This document shows, in pieces, positions 1 to 11,970 of a stretch of DNA of 64,000 nucleotides; position 1 is the first letter of the stretch, and every line of letters starts with the position of its first letter. Source of the stretch: Calonectria ilicicola. Lineage: Eukaryota; Ascomycota; Sordariomycetes; Hypocreales; Nectriaceae. The stretch covers positions 868,001-932,000 of the forward strand of contig CP085832.1 in assembly GCA_020809705.1 (NCBI GenBank), in the 5' to 3' direction. The notes beneath the pieces were generated by a model that saw only the letters and a list, made by a program, of their open reading frames with translations, was not told the origin of the DNA and ran no database searches. The translations under genes were made by a program, and so were the position numbers.

Positions 1-477
1 TTTGAGTAATGAAATGGGCCCCCGCGCTACAATCAATAAATCAGTAGCCGATCGGGGATGCAACCTGTTACGAAAGCCTAGCACAACCCTGCATGGGGTG
101 GAGATGCTGGAACACGAAACACTAATCCTACGGTTCGGAAACACGGCAACCCATCGCGCTGGATTTAACCTACACCTACACGCACATACACTGCCACACC
201 ATTTTTCTTCAAAAACATTTTCTTAGGAAATCGTCAATTCAAATCTGGTATCATAGGTATATCTAATCATCCAAAGAAAAAAACGAAGAAAAAAAAAGAA
301 TGCAAAGGAAACAAAAGGATGCGCTCTAAATAGTCAAGGAAATAACCTAAAAGTCCACTCATTCATTGTCACGTTGCAAGCCGTTAGGGAATTGTACGCC
401 GAAACGCCCTCTTCCAGTTCCCAAATACTTGTAAATGCAAGATGCGCCGACATCCGCCGTGAGCGTCCTCCTCTTGT
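1..477. other. 3' flank of GT4 gene, no gene seen
   Basis: No convincing coding region. It lies downstream of the minus-strand glycosyltransferase, so its right part probably holds that gene's 3' UTR. An A-rich patch lies around 275-300. The only open frame (2-226) has no recognisable domain and no splice signals tying it to anything else. Confidence 0.5.
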
Positions 478-2049
478 CTAAGCCGTCTTCTTGACGCGCT
501 CCGCCTCTCTCCACCTACCCTTAAGCCAGAGAAAGCACTCGGTAAACATCACATACCAACCAGTCACCATCCAGAAAGAAAGGATGATTCCCAAACCGCC
601 CATTAGGCGAGCGTCGACGATGCGCTTTGTAAGACCCTCGCGCATAGCGTCGTTCATCATGAGCCACCCGTAAATCGGGACAAGTTGCTGCGAGTCGAGG
701 CCTAGCTTGGTGGGGTGTTGGCTGGGTGGAGCCTCGTGCTCTCGCCTGCTTTCCTCAATTGTGTCGGCCATTCTCCAAGCGACCTTGTTGTTAATCTTTT
801 CCCAGGTCGCCTCACAGGCAGCAGCTCTAGCCGACTCGCCCATGCGGGCGCGAAGGGCGTGATCTTGACCGAGCTTCATGGCTTTGACAACGAAGCCGTC
901 GAGATCGTTGGGTGGTACCAGGAAACCATTGTCGCCGTGGCTCACGATATCCGAGGGACCACCTTCATCACGTGCGATGACGGGGACACCGCTGGCCATT
1001 GACTCTAGAACCACCAGGCCAAACGTCTCAGTGATGGAGCAGTGCAAAAAGACGTCGCCGCTGGCATAAGCAGTCGCCAGATCCTCGCCAACCTTGAAGC
1101 CTGCAAAGACAACCTTGCCCTTTTCCCTGAGAGGATCAAACAACTCTTGTACCTCTCGTTCGACATCGGCGTTGCGGTTGCCACCAACAATGTACAGCTT
1201 AAAGTTCAGACCCCTAGCATCGAGCTCCTTGGCGGCCTTTGCAAGAAAATCGAAGCCCTTTTCGCCCGCAATGCGAGAGACTGTCACAAAGATGATCTCA
1301 CCATTGGGGGCAAGCTCCTTGCGCAGGTCCTCGGATCTCCTGTCGGGTCTGAACAGCTCGGTGTTGACACCGCGAGTCAAAACCTCGAGCTTCTCCTCCT
1401 GGACTTTTTGGCTGATGAGATATCGCTTGACAAATGTCGAGGGGTAGAAGATGGTCTTAACCGACGAGTGCCTGAACAAATAGCTCTGCACAGCGGCGAA
1501 TGCAAACACCGCAACGTTGCTAAGGGGAGCGGGGAAAAGAATGGAGCAGTAGCCTGCCAAATCCGTCTGGAAGTTGCAAATAACGGGAATCTGCTTCTCT
1601 TTGGGCTGCTGTCGCAGTTGAAGCATAACCTGGAATCCCAAGCTTGCAGGAGATGCGAGGTAGATGAGATCGGGAGGCGCTTCGTCGCCAAAGGTTCGGG
1701 AGTAGATGGTCGAGTTGCGCACCGGGTACACAATCGAGAGTTCGGGGTTGAATGGAAGTGGATACCCAGTAACACGCACCTCTGGCTGCTTGTCAGCAGG
1801 AGACATTGACGGCGACGGAGGCGGTGTGAAGGTGTTGTGCTCTGTGTGGTTATGAGGCGCGACGACAGCGACCTGCGCACCGTTTGCGCGTAGGTGGTTG
1901 ACGAGCATCAGTGTTGTGCGACTGACTCCATTGACCGGACCGAAGGACTCGGTACAAAGGAGAATGCGCTTGCCCTGGAGGGCGGAGGGGAATTCGGACA
2001 AATCATGCTTGAGCGAGAGCAGCTCGCCCTCTGCTGGGTTAGGAACCAT
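478..2049 (-). CDS. Glycosyltransferase family 4 (GT-B fold), membrane-associated
   Basis: Uninterrupted 523-residue frame, ATG at 2049. The N-terminal half has a GT-B donor/acceptor layout (KRILLCTESFGPVNGVSRTT, then a His-rich loop). The C-terminal half carries the GT4 signature region: GFKVGEDLATAYASGDVFLH followed by the E-x7-E motif in ETFGLVVLE and then GVPVIARDEGGP. Family knowledge: GT4 retaining enzymes use nucleotide sugars such as GDP-mannose or UDP-sugars, and this form resembles bacterial and fungal mannosyltransferase or SQD2-like members. A hydrophobic stretch near residues 480-505 (GGLGIILSFWMVTGWYVMF) suggests a C-terminal membrane anchor. The donor and acceptor cannot be read from sequence. 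The gene faces away from the UDP-glucose dehydrogenase 6.4 kb away. Single exon, no lesions seen. Confidence 0.9.
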   Translation of the reverse strand: MVPNPAEGELLSLKHDLSEFPSALQGKRILLCTESFGPVNGVSRTTLMLVNHLRANGAQVAVVAPHNHTEHNTFTPPPSPSMSPADKQPEVRVTGYPLPFNPELSIVYPVRNSTIYSRTFGDEAPPDLIYLASPASLGFQVMLQLRQQPKEKQIPVICNFQTDLAGYCSILFPAPLSNVAVFAFAAVQSYLFRHSSVKTIFYPSTFVKRYLISQKVQEEKLEVLTRGVNTELFRPDRRSEDLRKELAPNGEIIFVTVSRIAGEKGFDFLAKAAKELDARGLNFKLYIVGGNRNADVEREVQELFDPLREKGKVVFAGFKVGEDLATAYASGDVFLHCSITETFGLVVLESMASGVPVIARDEGGPSDIVSHGDNGFLVPPNDLDGFVVKAMKLGQDHALRARMGESARAAACEATWEKINNKVAWRMADTIEESRREHEAPPSQHPTKLGLDSQQLVPIYGWLMMNDAMREGLTKRIVDARLMGGLGIILSFWMVTGWYVMFTECFLWLKGRWREAERVKKTA

Positions 2050-5000
2050 GGTGATGATTTGGGATGTGTGAAAAGAGGTTACCAGCCTTGATGGTCTTTG
2101 ACATCAACCCAAGAGACATCTCGAAGTAGTACCACAGCGAGGGGATGGCCTCTTTTCTCTGTTTGGCATTTTGCCATCGTAGTTGGGGCGAGACATGATG
2201 GCGCCCACGTGCGTGAATTCTAGGGCCCGGGAATGGGCATTGTGGTCAGGGAAAGACACATGAGATGCAGAGCCTTTTTACCCCCGAGCTGCAATAAACG
2301 CAAGCGTAACCACCACGAGGAGGGGCGGCAGAACACAGTTCGTCGATCTCGGTAGCAGGCTGGTGGGGGAGGGGTCGCCATGGAGGGGTCGATTCGATCC
2401 AGTTGCCCAGGCTTTGGCGTCACGGGAGCTAAGAACCGGAAGCCAGTACGGTGTATGAACAGGGTATAGCCATGGCAGTTGGCGCGGATAGGGCGCTCTG
2501 GAAGGTGGCAGATGTTCTCACCTGGGAGGATGATGCGGGCCCAGATATAAATGGGAATGCCATGATACTGTCATGCGTAGGTAGAGTCAAGAGGTTGTGG
2601 CTGACCACCATGTGCGGTTTCGTTTTGCATCATCTTCCATCTACTTGGGAGATACATGGGAGGCAGATAACCTCACTCGAGTTGCCCACACTTCCAGCAA
2701 CCTTTGCCATCGAAAAATACCGTACAGGCCTCATGTAGCATGCTTAGCCCGGGCATTATGATATCTTTTTCCCAAAGTAGCTGCCACCATCCCAACGGGA
2801 GGATGTCTGGCTGGTGACATAGTTCAGCCGGACCCCTGTCTAAAAGGCGCGTGGTGGACGAATCAGAGGGGCTGTCAAAATCACATTGTCTGGCGCAGCC
2901 AATCACTGGACGGCGCTGCATTGCAGCCTATGACGGCGTGCGTGCGAATAGATATCAAAGTCCTGCCCCGTGGCGGAAATGGTCTGGACCATTGGCAGTC
3001 GCGAGTTGGGCTCACCTCGATCAAGCTCAGAACGTGTGCCTGTGCTGCGCATCTGCGGCTCACGAGATGCGCTCGTGACCAAGATGTGCGCACGACTCTT
3101 GAACATTATTGTCGCAGTGCGCGACAATGGACATTGTTGAGCCATTTCGGGAAGAAACGGAGCGCACTGGCGCTATCAACCCGAGCCCAACAAGTGCTGG
3201 TCTAACTTGGTCCCAAAACTATGGGTGGCGGCGCTATTGTCATCGTGAGTTGGCTTTGGCAAGTGTGTGGCAGGATGAAGCAAGGGCATGAGCATGGGTG
3301 TGCCCTTTGGTGTGCCAGTTCGATCAAGTTAGTAGTATAGCACGGGACGAAACGTCGCAGTGAGGATAGTGTGTAGCAGTGAATAGAGGAAAAGAAGAAA
3401 AGAAGAGGCGATCCTCTCGTATCGCCGCCGTTGCGTTGCAAAGCGAATTTTCCTCTGAAGTTGGACGCATCAGAAATTATTTGGGATGGGTGGGTCACGT
3501 GTTCGCCCAGAAAACCGTCAACGCTGGTACCTGCATCATCTCAACTGCAACTGCAACACCACCCACCCACCAACCACAAGCCCAGCCTCTAAACCGAGTT
3601 GCCGGTGGGTGGCTACCATGTGGCTATGGAGATATACAGTGCATCAAGTCCCTGGGCGTACTATAGTGGGTAGACTCTTTGGATTCACCTCAATTGCTTC
3701 ATTTCGCGATATTGCATTCCGCCCCTTTGCCAGCGAATCTGCGACCTCGTAGATGGCGCAATCGCGTTGCTTGCGCGGCTTCTGACGAACAGCATACTGC
3801 GATTACCATGCAATTAACATTTGCTGCTTTCGGCAGCTCAGACATTGGTTTCATGTCGCGAAAGCTTGAATTCCACGCGTGAGTGAGTCTTCCTTCAACC
3901 GAGATTGTTGAAGAGACATTGGCATAGGCAGTACTCAGCCCAACTCTGTGTGAGTCAACCATGTTTAAGCCACAGCGTCTTGGTCGCGTGTGCTAATTAA
4001 CCGCTCGCAAATCGTGGCATTCCCCTGCGCTCCCGGGGCAAAGCATTGATTTAAAGCCCATCGGATGATATGGAGGCCGTGCCAGGACGGACCGATGCAC
4101 CCCAGCCTCGGCCATGGCCCATGCCATGCCTCCTCGATGGAGGCGCTACGTCTTGTTCCCGGCCAAGAGACCACATCCCGTCTCGCTTGATGGGTCCTTG
4201 CTCCAATGTGATTGACAGCGGTAAAAAGCAGTGATTAGAGGGTGATCCTACCCTCTGGATCCTCCAATCTGGTGATAAGGTCGAAAGAAGCACTGCCAAT
4301 ATCTCGGTTGGCTACTAGTGGCTGACTTCTTGTTCGTTAGTGTGCCGTCCCTGTCTCTGCCATGTCAATTAACGATATTGCTGTTGCACCACACCAGAGA
4401 CCGCCAGAGTCATTCTCCGTACTGTGTCCGTTCCACAGTAGGCTGTGGATCCTACCCAGCAGCCCCAGGAGATTGATCCCCTGCCGAAATGTACGTGCGC
4501 CAGCGTCCATGGGGCAGTACCTCCGTCAATAGTAGACTGGATAGGGTTGTTGTCGGCTCGCTGGATCGGGGAGAATTGTTTGTCAGACTTGAATAACCTT
4601 GCATGCATGCTCGGGGCGGCTGCTTTTCCGACCCAGCTAGGCCAAGATGAGCGAGCAGCGTAGGATACAGGAAATGACTTTTGTGTGGGCTCTTCATTCA
4701 ATAGAAGCCTCACATCGAGCAGACTGCCGCGTACTTTTTTCAATTCATTAATTCATATTTTGGACAAATGGAATCTGAGAAGCTTTAGAAATAAATTGCA
4801 AGAAATAGAGATCTTCATTCGTGTTCGACGAGGCTGTTGGTACGTACCGCGCTCGGAATGATCCGCCTCAGGGGCTTCCCCGAATCTGGAAGTAGTCAGA
4901 ATCTTCAAAAGACCATCCGCCTTTCGTAGCCGACTTTAAGCCGCCCCTGACAATGAACGGCGTCAACTACGTGGTTCCAGTAATCTCCTTGATTCGACAT

Positions 5001-5290
5001 CAACTCGATTCGGGGTTTAAGCTAAAGTAGAAGCCATTGACCAAGCAACATGGCGTAATTAAACTTGAAATCAATAGATCGCCCATGATATGCACAGGCC
5101 CATCGAGAACATTCGCATGAGAAGCCAATGGGCAATGGCTGCGCGTATCAAATAAGCATATTCGCATAGATCGTTGCTTTTTTCTTTAGAGCTTTGGGTC
5201 TTTGCCTTTAGTTCTGCTTGACGCCAGAGGTCCAAAGATTAGTCCAGGCCTCAATAGCGAATTTTCAGCCGCAGTGGCAGAGTTATCTAG

Positions 5291-5310
5291 TTTTTTTTTT
5301 TTTTTTTTTT
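5291..5310. repeat. Poly(T) tract of 20
   Basis: A homopolymer of 20 T on the plus strand in non-coding DNA. A run of 10 C lies 75 bp further on (5385-5394). Both are slippage-prone simple repeats. No adjacent element suggests a retroposon tail: no open frame or target-site duplication was recognised. Confidence 0.9.
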
Positions 5311-7849
5311 CAAAATGCCAGCTGTATAACAAAGTAATCGATCCATTGCGGACCCGACAATTCATGCCGTGTATGCGCGCGAAACCCCCCCCCCACGCAT
5401 TGTGATTTGGGCTCGATGAAATTTCTCTCATTTACCGCAATGAGACGGTTGCTGTTGAAGATGACGGGCAGCACGGCAGGGGGGAACTTTACCCCTGATG
5501 AGGTCCACGTCTGTGGCGTCAGGGCGGCCAGCTCGAAAAGCGTGGCAATTGGGATTGGGGAGCGGGTGGGAACAGGCCACAGGGCTCTCAGCGGCACGGT
5601 TCAGTGGCGGGTTGCTGCTAAATAAATCTGGGGGCAACCGAGATTTCCCTGGTGGTGTGTTGGGACATAAACTGTACTGTACGCGTACGGTACATTTGCT
5701 CTTAGTCTGGATTGGGAATGATGGGATCGGGAGCGCGTATCGCTTCGTCCGAGCTGATTTGACTTTGTCCGTGTATTCGTTTGACCGTAATCCGATTGGA
5801 CTGCGGGGAGTGTCTCACGTCTACCATTCTGAAGCTTTCGCATTCGATAAACTTCACCATGCGGAGGAGCAGAGCCGCTCTCACGCGTGGTGTGTTGCGT
5901 GTATCAATGCGATGTGCCCCTGTCTCCAGCTTCACCAAGAAATTTCGGCAACATTCATTAGTGCTCACATCCTCCCAGCAGCCTTAGACTCAGGGCTGAA
6001 GCCACACACTACTGAGTAGCGGCATTTCAGTCTTTCCCAATGAAAAAGAGGGTGGCTTCGTGTTTCGTCGTTTTGCTGGGAATATTTTGGGGACTCGCAA
6101 AACATACGAGCCCACCAAGTCTTACCGCCTCCATGATGGCCGCATGCTGACAGAAAACTGACAACCATCCAGGAAATGGTACCGAGAGTATCAGCGAAAT
6201 GTTTAGAAGGTCTCCACCCGGGCGGGAAACAACCGAGAGCTCCGCGAAAGCCGACCCTCGGCCGTGCATCGTTTAAACATGAGAAAAATTGGATCTTCGG
6301 CCATGTTGTCATGACCACCAACCAGGCTGAGTGTTTTCCCCGTGGAGGTCAAGGCCCCCTGCTCAAGTTCGTTTTCGCGGCGGATGTCATGGCCGAAATA
6401 CAGTGCGAAGTGCGAGTATACCGTCATAACTGATCAGCTCTGCACTCCACTTCAATAAAACCCATTTACCCGGCTTGACCCTGGAAACGGTTTCTTAAGG
6501 ACACCAATTGGCGTCATGCCTTCCAACCTCTCTGCATCTAAGAAATCCAGTTTTCCTCTGAGAGAAGCAAAAATGACAGATATGCAGTAGTGAGACGTCC
6601 GGGCAAGGCTGAATGAAGACTATTGTTTTTTTTTTCAGCTCCTGAGAAGACAGATAGCTCACAACGCTTGCGCTTAGTTTAGTTTTTCTCATGTCACCAT
6701 GGCGTCCACACCAACAGTTGCCACGTTGTAAGGGCGACAAGCTTAACATATGACTCGAGTAATTGGCGGGAATAATTGATTGATGGCGCATGGTATTCTG
6801 ATTGATCAGAACACGCCATCAGATCAGATTCAACTTGGGTTGTACTTTGTTGCCGAAGAAAGCGGCTTGTTCAATAACTTTCAGCACTCTGCCCCTCCGT
6901 TTGTCGGGGGTTGGGGCGGACACTCTGCCGACAGGGACCCCCTGGGCGCCTTGGCTGGTGGGCTTTCGAGGGCCCCTGTCCCCTCTGACGCTGGGAGGTT
7001 CTGTAACTGAGGCATAGTGGGGTCCTGGAGATAATGGGGAGCGAAATGTAAGCTTGGCGTCCCAGTTCTTAGAGAGCGCCAAGACATGAAATATACTGTG
7101 TGGCAAGTTGGTTACGCCATTGGAGCGGCACAAAGGATAGAAGCTGTGCGAAAAGTTGAGGTTGGTTATCGGATAGGAGGTGGCTGTCAATCTTTATCAT
7201 GAACACGATTCACCTGACACCCAGCTACTGTAAGTACGCAGAGGCTGCATTCCGCTTGAGAGGACAAACGAGACAGTGAGTTTTCAGAACCGTGCGCCGC
7301 GGGGCAGAAATACGTCATGGCTGGACACATCAGAGCTGAGAAGAAGTACATGGAAGATTTTTTTTTTTTTATTTAATTTATTTTGGGGAAAAATTAGAGT
7401 AGGGGAAAAATCGACACCATCAAAAGAAAAACAGAGCAAAGAAAGCAAAAAAGGCTGAAGAAAAAAAAAAACTAGAGAGAGCCACAGCCAAAGTACCAGC
7501 GCCACCGTCGCCATATCACTAAAGGACTCAGGGCCAAGGTCCTTGGTTGTTGGCAGCCCCTTGCGCCACGTCCCATCAACTTCCTTCAACGCCCGCCCCA
7601 CGCGCACCGCACTGGGATGGATGCTTGGATGCCCACTCCAAGGCAGTCCTCCCATCGACACCCGACCTGGGCATGCCGCCCATTGACAGAGGCCATGCTT
7701 GGCGGCTGGCAGCAAGAAGCCGAACCTCACCGCCTAATTTGTCGTCGTCTGGCACCCTCCAGCCATTCCTTGCTGCTCTCACTGTGTGGAAGAGCCAGTA
7801 AGAACCAGTGAGAGCCAGTCGGGCCAAGCCTAGCACTGCGCGCCCCCTT

Positions 7850-8430
7850 CGGTCCGTCACCCACCACTACCCACCCCCCTCATAGCACACACACGCCAGG
7901 CAGGCCACACCAAGGGAGACACACCACCAGCCTAAGGGAGCGAGTACCGACGCTGGAGCTGCACAGTGCCAATTCTACCCACCCCATCGTCCCAGGCTCT
8001 GCCGCATTCCTCGCCTTCCGCCGTACGCCTCCACTACGCACCCTCCACTTGGCCCCCCTTTTTTTTCTCACGTTCTCGTCTCGCGCTGGTGCAACGTTGG
8101 CATCTGCGCTGCGCTACCGCTACCCTGGTCGCCGTCCCCCAAGCTAGCTTGCTTTAGGTTCTGGAGGTACGCGTCAGGGCACCTCGATTGCCATCGCAAT
8201 CACTTATTGCTTCTGATCCTCTCTCAAGCCTCGTCTCTCATAATCTCCCTCGCCCTTGCACAACTTCCCTTCGTTTATTTCTCCCGCTTCCTTCATAATC
8301 CCCTCGTCTCCCTCTTTTTCCCATCTCCAAATTGTCGGGCTACCTTTGAGTGTCGCACTGACGTTCGAGTTTGGTTTGCGCTTCTCTTCCACCTTCACTT
8401 GTCCTTCACCCCGCCACATCTAACACAACC
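7850..8430 (+). promoter_or_regulatory. Pyrimidine-rich leader/promoter of UGDH
   Basis: The plus strand is dominated by C and T up to the ATG at 8431, with blocks such as tctcccttttt-like runs and cacaacc just before the start codon. CT-rich stretches around the transcription start are common in highly expressed filamentous-fungal housekeeping genes. No clear TATA box was located, and the transcription start cannot be fixed from sequence. Confidence 0.45.
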
Positions 8431-10484
8431 ATGTCGGCCCTCATCTCCAACGGCGCTGCGCCTACCAACGGCTTCACAAAAGAGATCAAGGTTCAGAAGA
8501 TCTGCTGTGTTGGTGCCGGTTATGTCGGTAAGTCATGGGTTTTTTTCCGCTTCAAGAGCTTGGCTTTCCGCATCATGGTGCTCTAAATCAGAGCTCCGGG
8601 AAGGTTGCCCACCAACATTATTTTCTGTCGCTTTTTGGCGGTGACAGCACCCATTGAGCTCATCGTGGCTAACCCAGCTTCCCAGGTGGTCCCACTGCTG
8701 CCGTTATCGCTTTCCAGAACCCTCACATCCAGGTGACCGTCGTCGACCGCGATACCACCCGTATCCGACGATGGGCTTCGGAACACCCTCCCATCTACGA
8801 GCCTGGTCTGCACGACATTGTCCGCATTGCCCGTGATGGAGGCCGCGAGACCAAGGTTACCAACGGCGAGGAGGGCGAGATTACTATTCCTACCCGCGAG
8901 CCCAACCTGTTCTTCTCGACCGACGTTGCCAAGCACATTGGTGAGGCCGACATTGTCCTCGTCGCAGTCAACACTCCCACCAAGTACCGTGGTGTCGGTG
9001 CTGGTAGCGCCACTGATATGACCGCCTTCGAGGCCGTCACTGCTGTGGTTGCCCAATACGCCCGTGAGGGTGCCATTATTGTCGAGAAGAGCACTGTTCC
9101 TTGCCGAACTGCTCAGCTCGTTGCTGATACCGTAAGTTGACACCACACCCTCGGATGAGCTTCGCAGAAGCTAGGACGGGAGAAATCTACCATGCAGTCT
9201 CACTAACTCGCTTATTTCTAGCTTTCTATGCACCGCCCTGGCGTCCACTTCGAGATTCTCTCTAACCCCGAGTTCTTGGCTGCCGGTACTGCCGTCAACG
9301 ATTTGCTCTACCCTGACCGTATCCTGATCGGTTCTAACCCCACCCCCTCTGGCAAGCTGGCCGCTGAGGCCCTCCTTGAGGTCTATGCTGCCTGGGTTCC
9401 CCGTGACCGCATCTTGACCACTAACGTGTGGTCCTCTGAGCTTGCCAAGCTCGTCGCCAACTCCATGCTTGCCCAGCGTATCTCCAGCATCAACTCCATC
9501 TCCGCCGTGTGCGAGCAGACCGGTGCTGATGTTGACGAGGTCGCCCGCGCCGTCGGTGTCGACCCCCGAATTGGTAACAAGTTCTTGATGGCTGGTATTG
9601 GTTTCGGTGGCAGCTGCTTCAAGAAGGATGTCCTGAACCTTGTCTACCTTGCAGAGACCATGGGTCTTCCCGAGGTCGCTGAGTACTGGCGCCAGGTTGT
9701 CAAGATGAACGAGTACGCCCGTGACCGTTTCTCCAACCGTGTCATCAAGTGCCTGAACAACACCCTTGTTGGCAAGAAGGTTACTATTCTTGGCTTTGCC
9801 TTCAAGAAGAACACCTCCGATACTCGTGAAGCCCCTGCTCTTGAGATGATCAAGACTCTTATCGAGGAGCGACCTCGCGAGATTGCCGTCTTCGACCCCT
9901 GCTGCAACCCTTACGTCATTAAGCAGGAGATCAAGGCTCTCCTCGGACCCCTCGCTGAGGGCCAGAACATCTCAGTTCACGGCAACGCCTACGATGCTTG
10001 CGACAAGAGCACCGCTATCATCATCGCTACCGAGTTCGATGAGTTCCGCAACCAGCCCCCTCCCAAGCCGGCCCCTGCTCCCGCCGACGTCACTACCAAG
10101 AGCCGAAAGCCCAACCCCAAGGCCGATCCCCGCCCCTTGAACGCTTCTCCCTCCGCCAACGAGCTCCTCGCTCTCCACAAGCACCTTGTTCAGCGCGAAG
10201 ATGTCAAGTCCGCCGATCCCCTCGACCGCTTCAACGTTGAGCCCAAGTGCGAGGAGGACTGCCCTGACTGCATCCAGCAGCGCGAGAGCAAGGACAGTGG
10301 CTTCGCCACCGGCATGGGTAGCGCCGGAGAGTACAAGAGCAAGGAGCGTGTTGACTGGGAGCGCATTGCCGCCGCAATGGCCAAGCCCCGCTGGGTCTTT
10401 GATGGCCGTGGCGTGATCGACTCTCGCGAGATGATGAAGCTCGGCGTGCGTGTCGAGAGTGTCGGTCGCCAGCACCGCTTCTAA
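8431..10484 (+). CDS. UDP-glucose 6-dehydrogenase
   Basis: Oxidises UDP-glucose to UDP-glucuronate with two NAD+ in the cytosol. Three exons keep frame: 8431-8527, 8686-9131 and 9222-10484, giving 601 residues. Introns start GTAAGT, and the second has a CACTAAC branch site at 9201. The first intron interrupts the Rossmann motif, reading GAGYVG then GPTAA once spliced. The catalytic Cys is in GFGGSCFKKD (about residue 313), and an SSELAKLVANSMLAQR helix precedes it. The C-terminal UDP-binding domain is split by an insertion of roughly 100 residues: Pro/Ala/Lys-rich, then a Cys cluster CEEDCPDC. After it the conserved end resumes (PRWVFDGRGVIDSREM). Insertions here make fungal forms longer than the roughly 490-residue animal and plant enzymes. 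Codon use is strongly biased to C-ending codons, suggesting high expression. Confidence 0.96.
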
Positions 10485-11970
10485 AAGATGGAAGCAGTTT
10501 ATTGACGGCCGGTGTTTTGGGATTTTTAGATGTATGACCTGTCTTGATGAAGACTTATATCTGTTTTAATTTAGGCATGAAATGAAGATTTGGACGTTGT
10601 TGACGAGCACGTCAGGAAAAGACCTTGTAAATGGTGTGGCGTGGGACGGGATCTCTGGATATAGAGCTAGATATCCAAAGCCATGGATGGCTTTGAAAAA
10701 TGCGAAATCAATTAAAATTAACAAGAATGGTTCCTGTTGAATGCGATCTGTCCTCCTTCTCCCTCCTTGTTGCAGTTGCTGTGTCAAGTTCTAGCGACCA
10801 ATCAGTGGTCAATTGGATTGGCAGCGCATCATGCATTGACAGTGCGAAAAAGCAACTTTTGACAGCGCAGGGAGGGTATAAAAAAACCCTAGCTCGATTG
10901 CCAACCAACTAACTGGCTGATCTGTTAGTAGATGAATATTGATTGATTCAACTACGTATTTAGAGGATAAAAATTCGGTATGATGTCATGCATGGGGTTG
11001 GAAGCGAGGATATATTGCGTGCATACGAAATACGCGGGTTGTTGATGCATCGTCCCCCACATGACAGGAATAAGACTCGCGTTATCAACGAAGAGAGACA
11101 GACCCTCGTTAGTATTTTTAGGAGCGCACGTGGGCACCAAACACTTGGCGATAACGAGCGAATGCCCGTTGGTCGGATGTCCTCAGTGAGTGCAAATGGA
11201 AGCGTGAGGGATTAGTCGGCGGAGAAGAAACTTAAGGTGTTCCTGTTTCAGATGCTGATCGGCAGCGTCTCAGCCTTGAGGGTTGAGGGGCGTCGAGGGG
11301 TGTCGAGGTGGGTTGAGGTAACAGCCAACGGGCATGTCAGACAGCACCGGGTCGCAGCCTTTCCTTGAAACGAGATGCCGCGCCCCCGGCGGCTTGTCAC
11401 GCCGATTCTGCACTGCCAGTCGCATCCCGAGGGCGTCGAGGGTAGCATTGGAACCACGTTCGAAGCTTAGCTCTACAACATGGCCGACGCCAAGCAGCGG
11501 CGCACACGGGGCTACAATGCGACAGCTTCTGCCTTGGTGACATCTGCCAACCCCCTCGGGCGTTTCACAGCCAGAGATGCCGGGGGAGCTCTACGTATGC
11601 TTGTCGCATTGGGCCCCCGGAGCGTCGACTGAAGTGAAGCTGCTGAGGTCGGAGCCTGTCTCGTGCAATTGTTCTTCTCACATCTTTCTTTTCACTACGC
11701 GCCGACTTGGTGACAACTTGTCGAAGATCAGTGTTTCCATCGCTCGTTGACACCTTCTCTCGTTCTTCGCCTGTCGTCGATCTCCTCGGGTCCAGAGCCT
11801 TGCGACTCTCAGCGACTCTCAGCTCCGCACCAAAAGAAAGTGAGAGCTTTTGTTTTTTAATTCGCGCGGAGCAGGACAAGCTGCGCGCACTCACTTTTGC
11901 CTTCGTTGAGAAATTCATCGAGGCCTCTCTAGTCTGTCATTTTCACAGTGGGAAAGCCCAAGGAAATTCC
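10485..11970. other. Intergenic, 3' UTR and promoter sequence
   Basis: No supported gene. A TATAAAAAAA stretch at 10877-10886 looks like a TATA box, but no open frame with a family match follows. Around 11275-11320 there is a short G-rich imperfect repeat of gtcgagg-like units. The right part, from about 11650, is C/T-rich and probably is the leader of the secreted protein starting at 11971. Confidence 0.45.

Larger units (their letters stand above)
2050..8430. other. 6.4-kb gene-poor interval between GT4 and UGDH
   Basis: No frame here has a recognisable domain, and none joins to another through credible splice sites. The left end holds the GT4 5' leader. Visible low-complexity tracts are T20 at 5291-5310, C10 at 5385-5394 and T/A-rich tracts around 7360-7470. 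From about 7850 to 8430 the plus strand becomes strongly C/T-rich, typical of a long fungal 5' leader for the dehydrogenase that starts at 8431. The interval is unusually long for an ascomycete and may hold non-coding RNA or a long regulatory region. Confidence 0.5.

Noticed and set aside
5291..5310. Poly(T) as the tail of an inserted minus-strand retroposon
   Set aside because: No flanking target-site duplication, pol III boxes or reverse-transcriptase-like frame was recognised nearby.
10708..10908. Minus-strand translation containing SMHDALPI, a string often produced by sequencing-adapter contamination
   Set aside because: The underlying bases (atgcatgatgcgctgccaat) differ from the common adapter, and the flanks look genomic, so it is a coincidence of translation.
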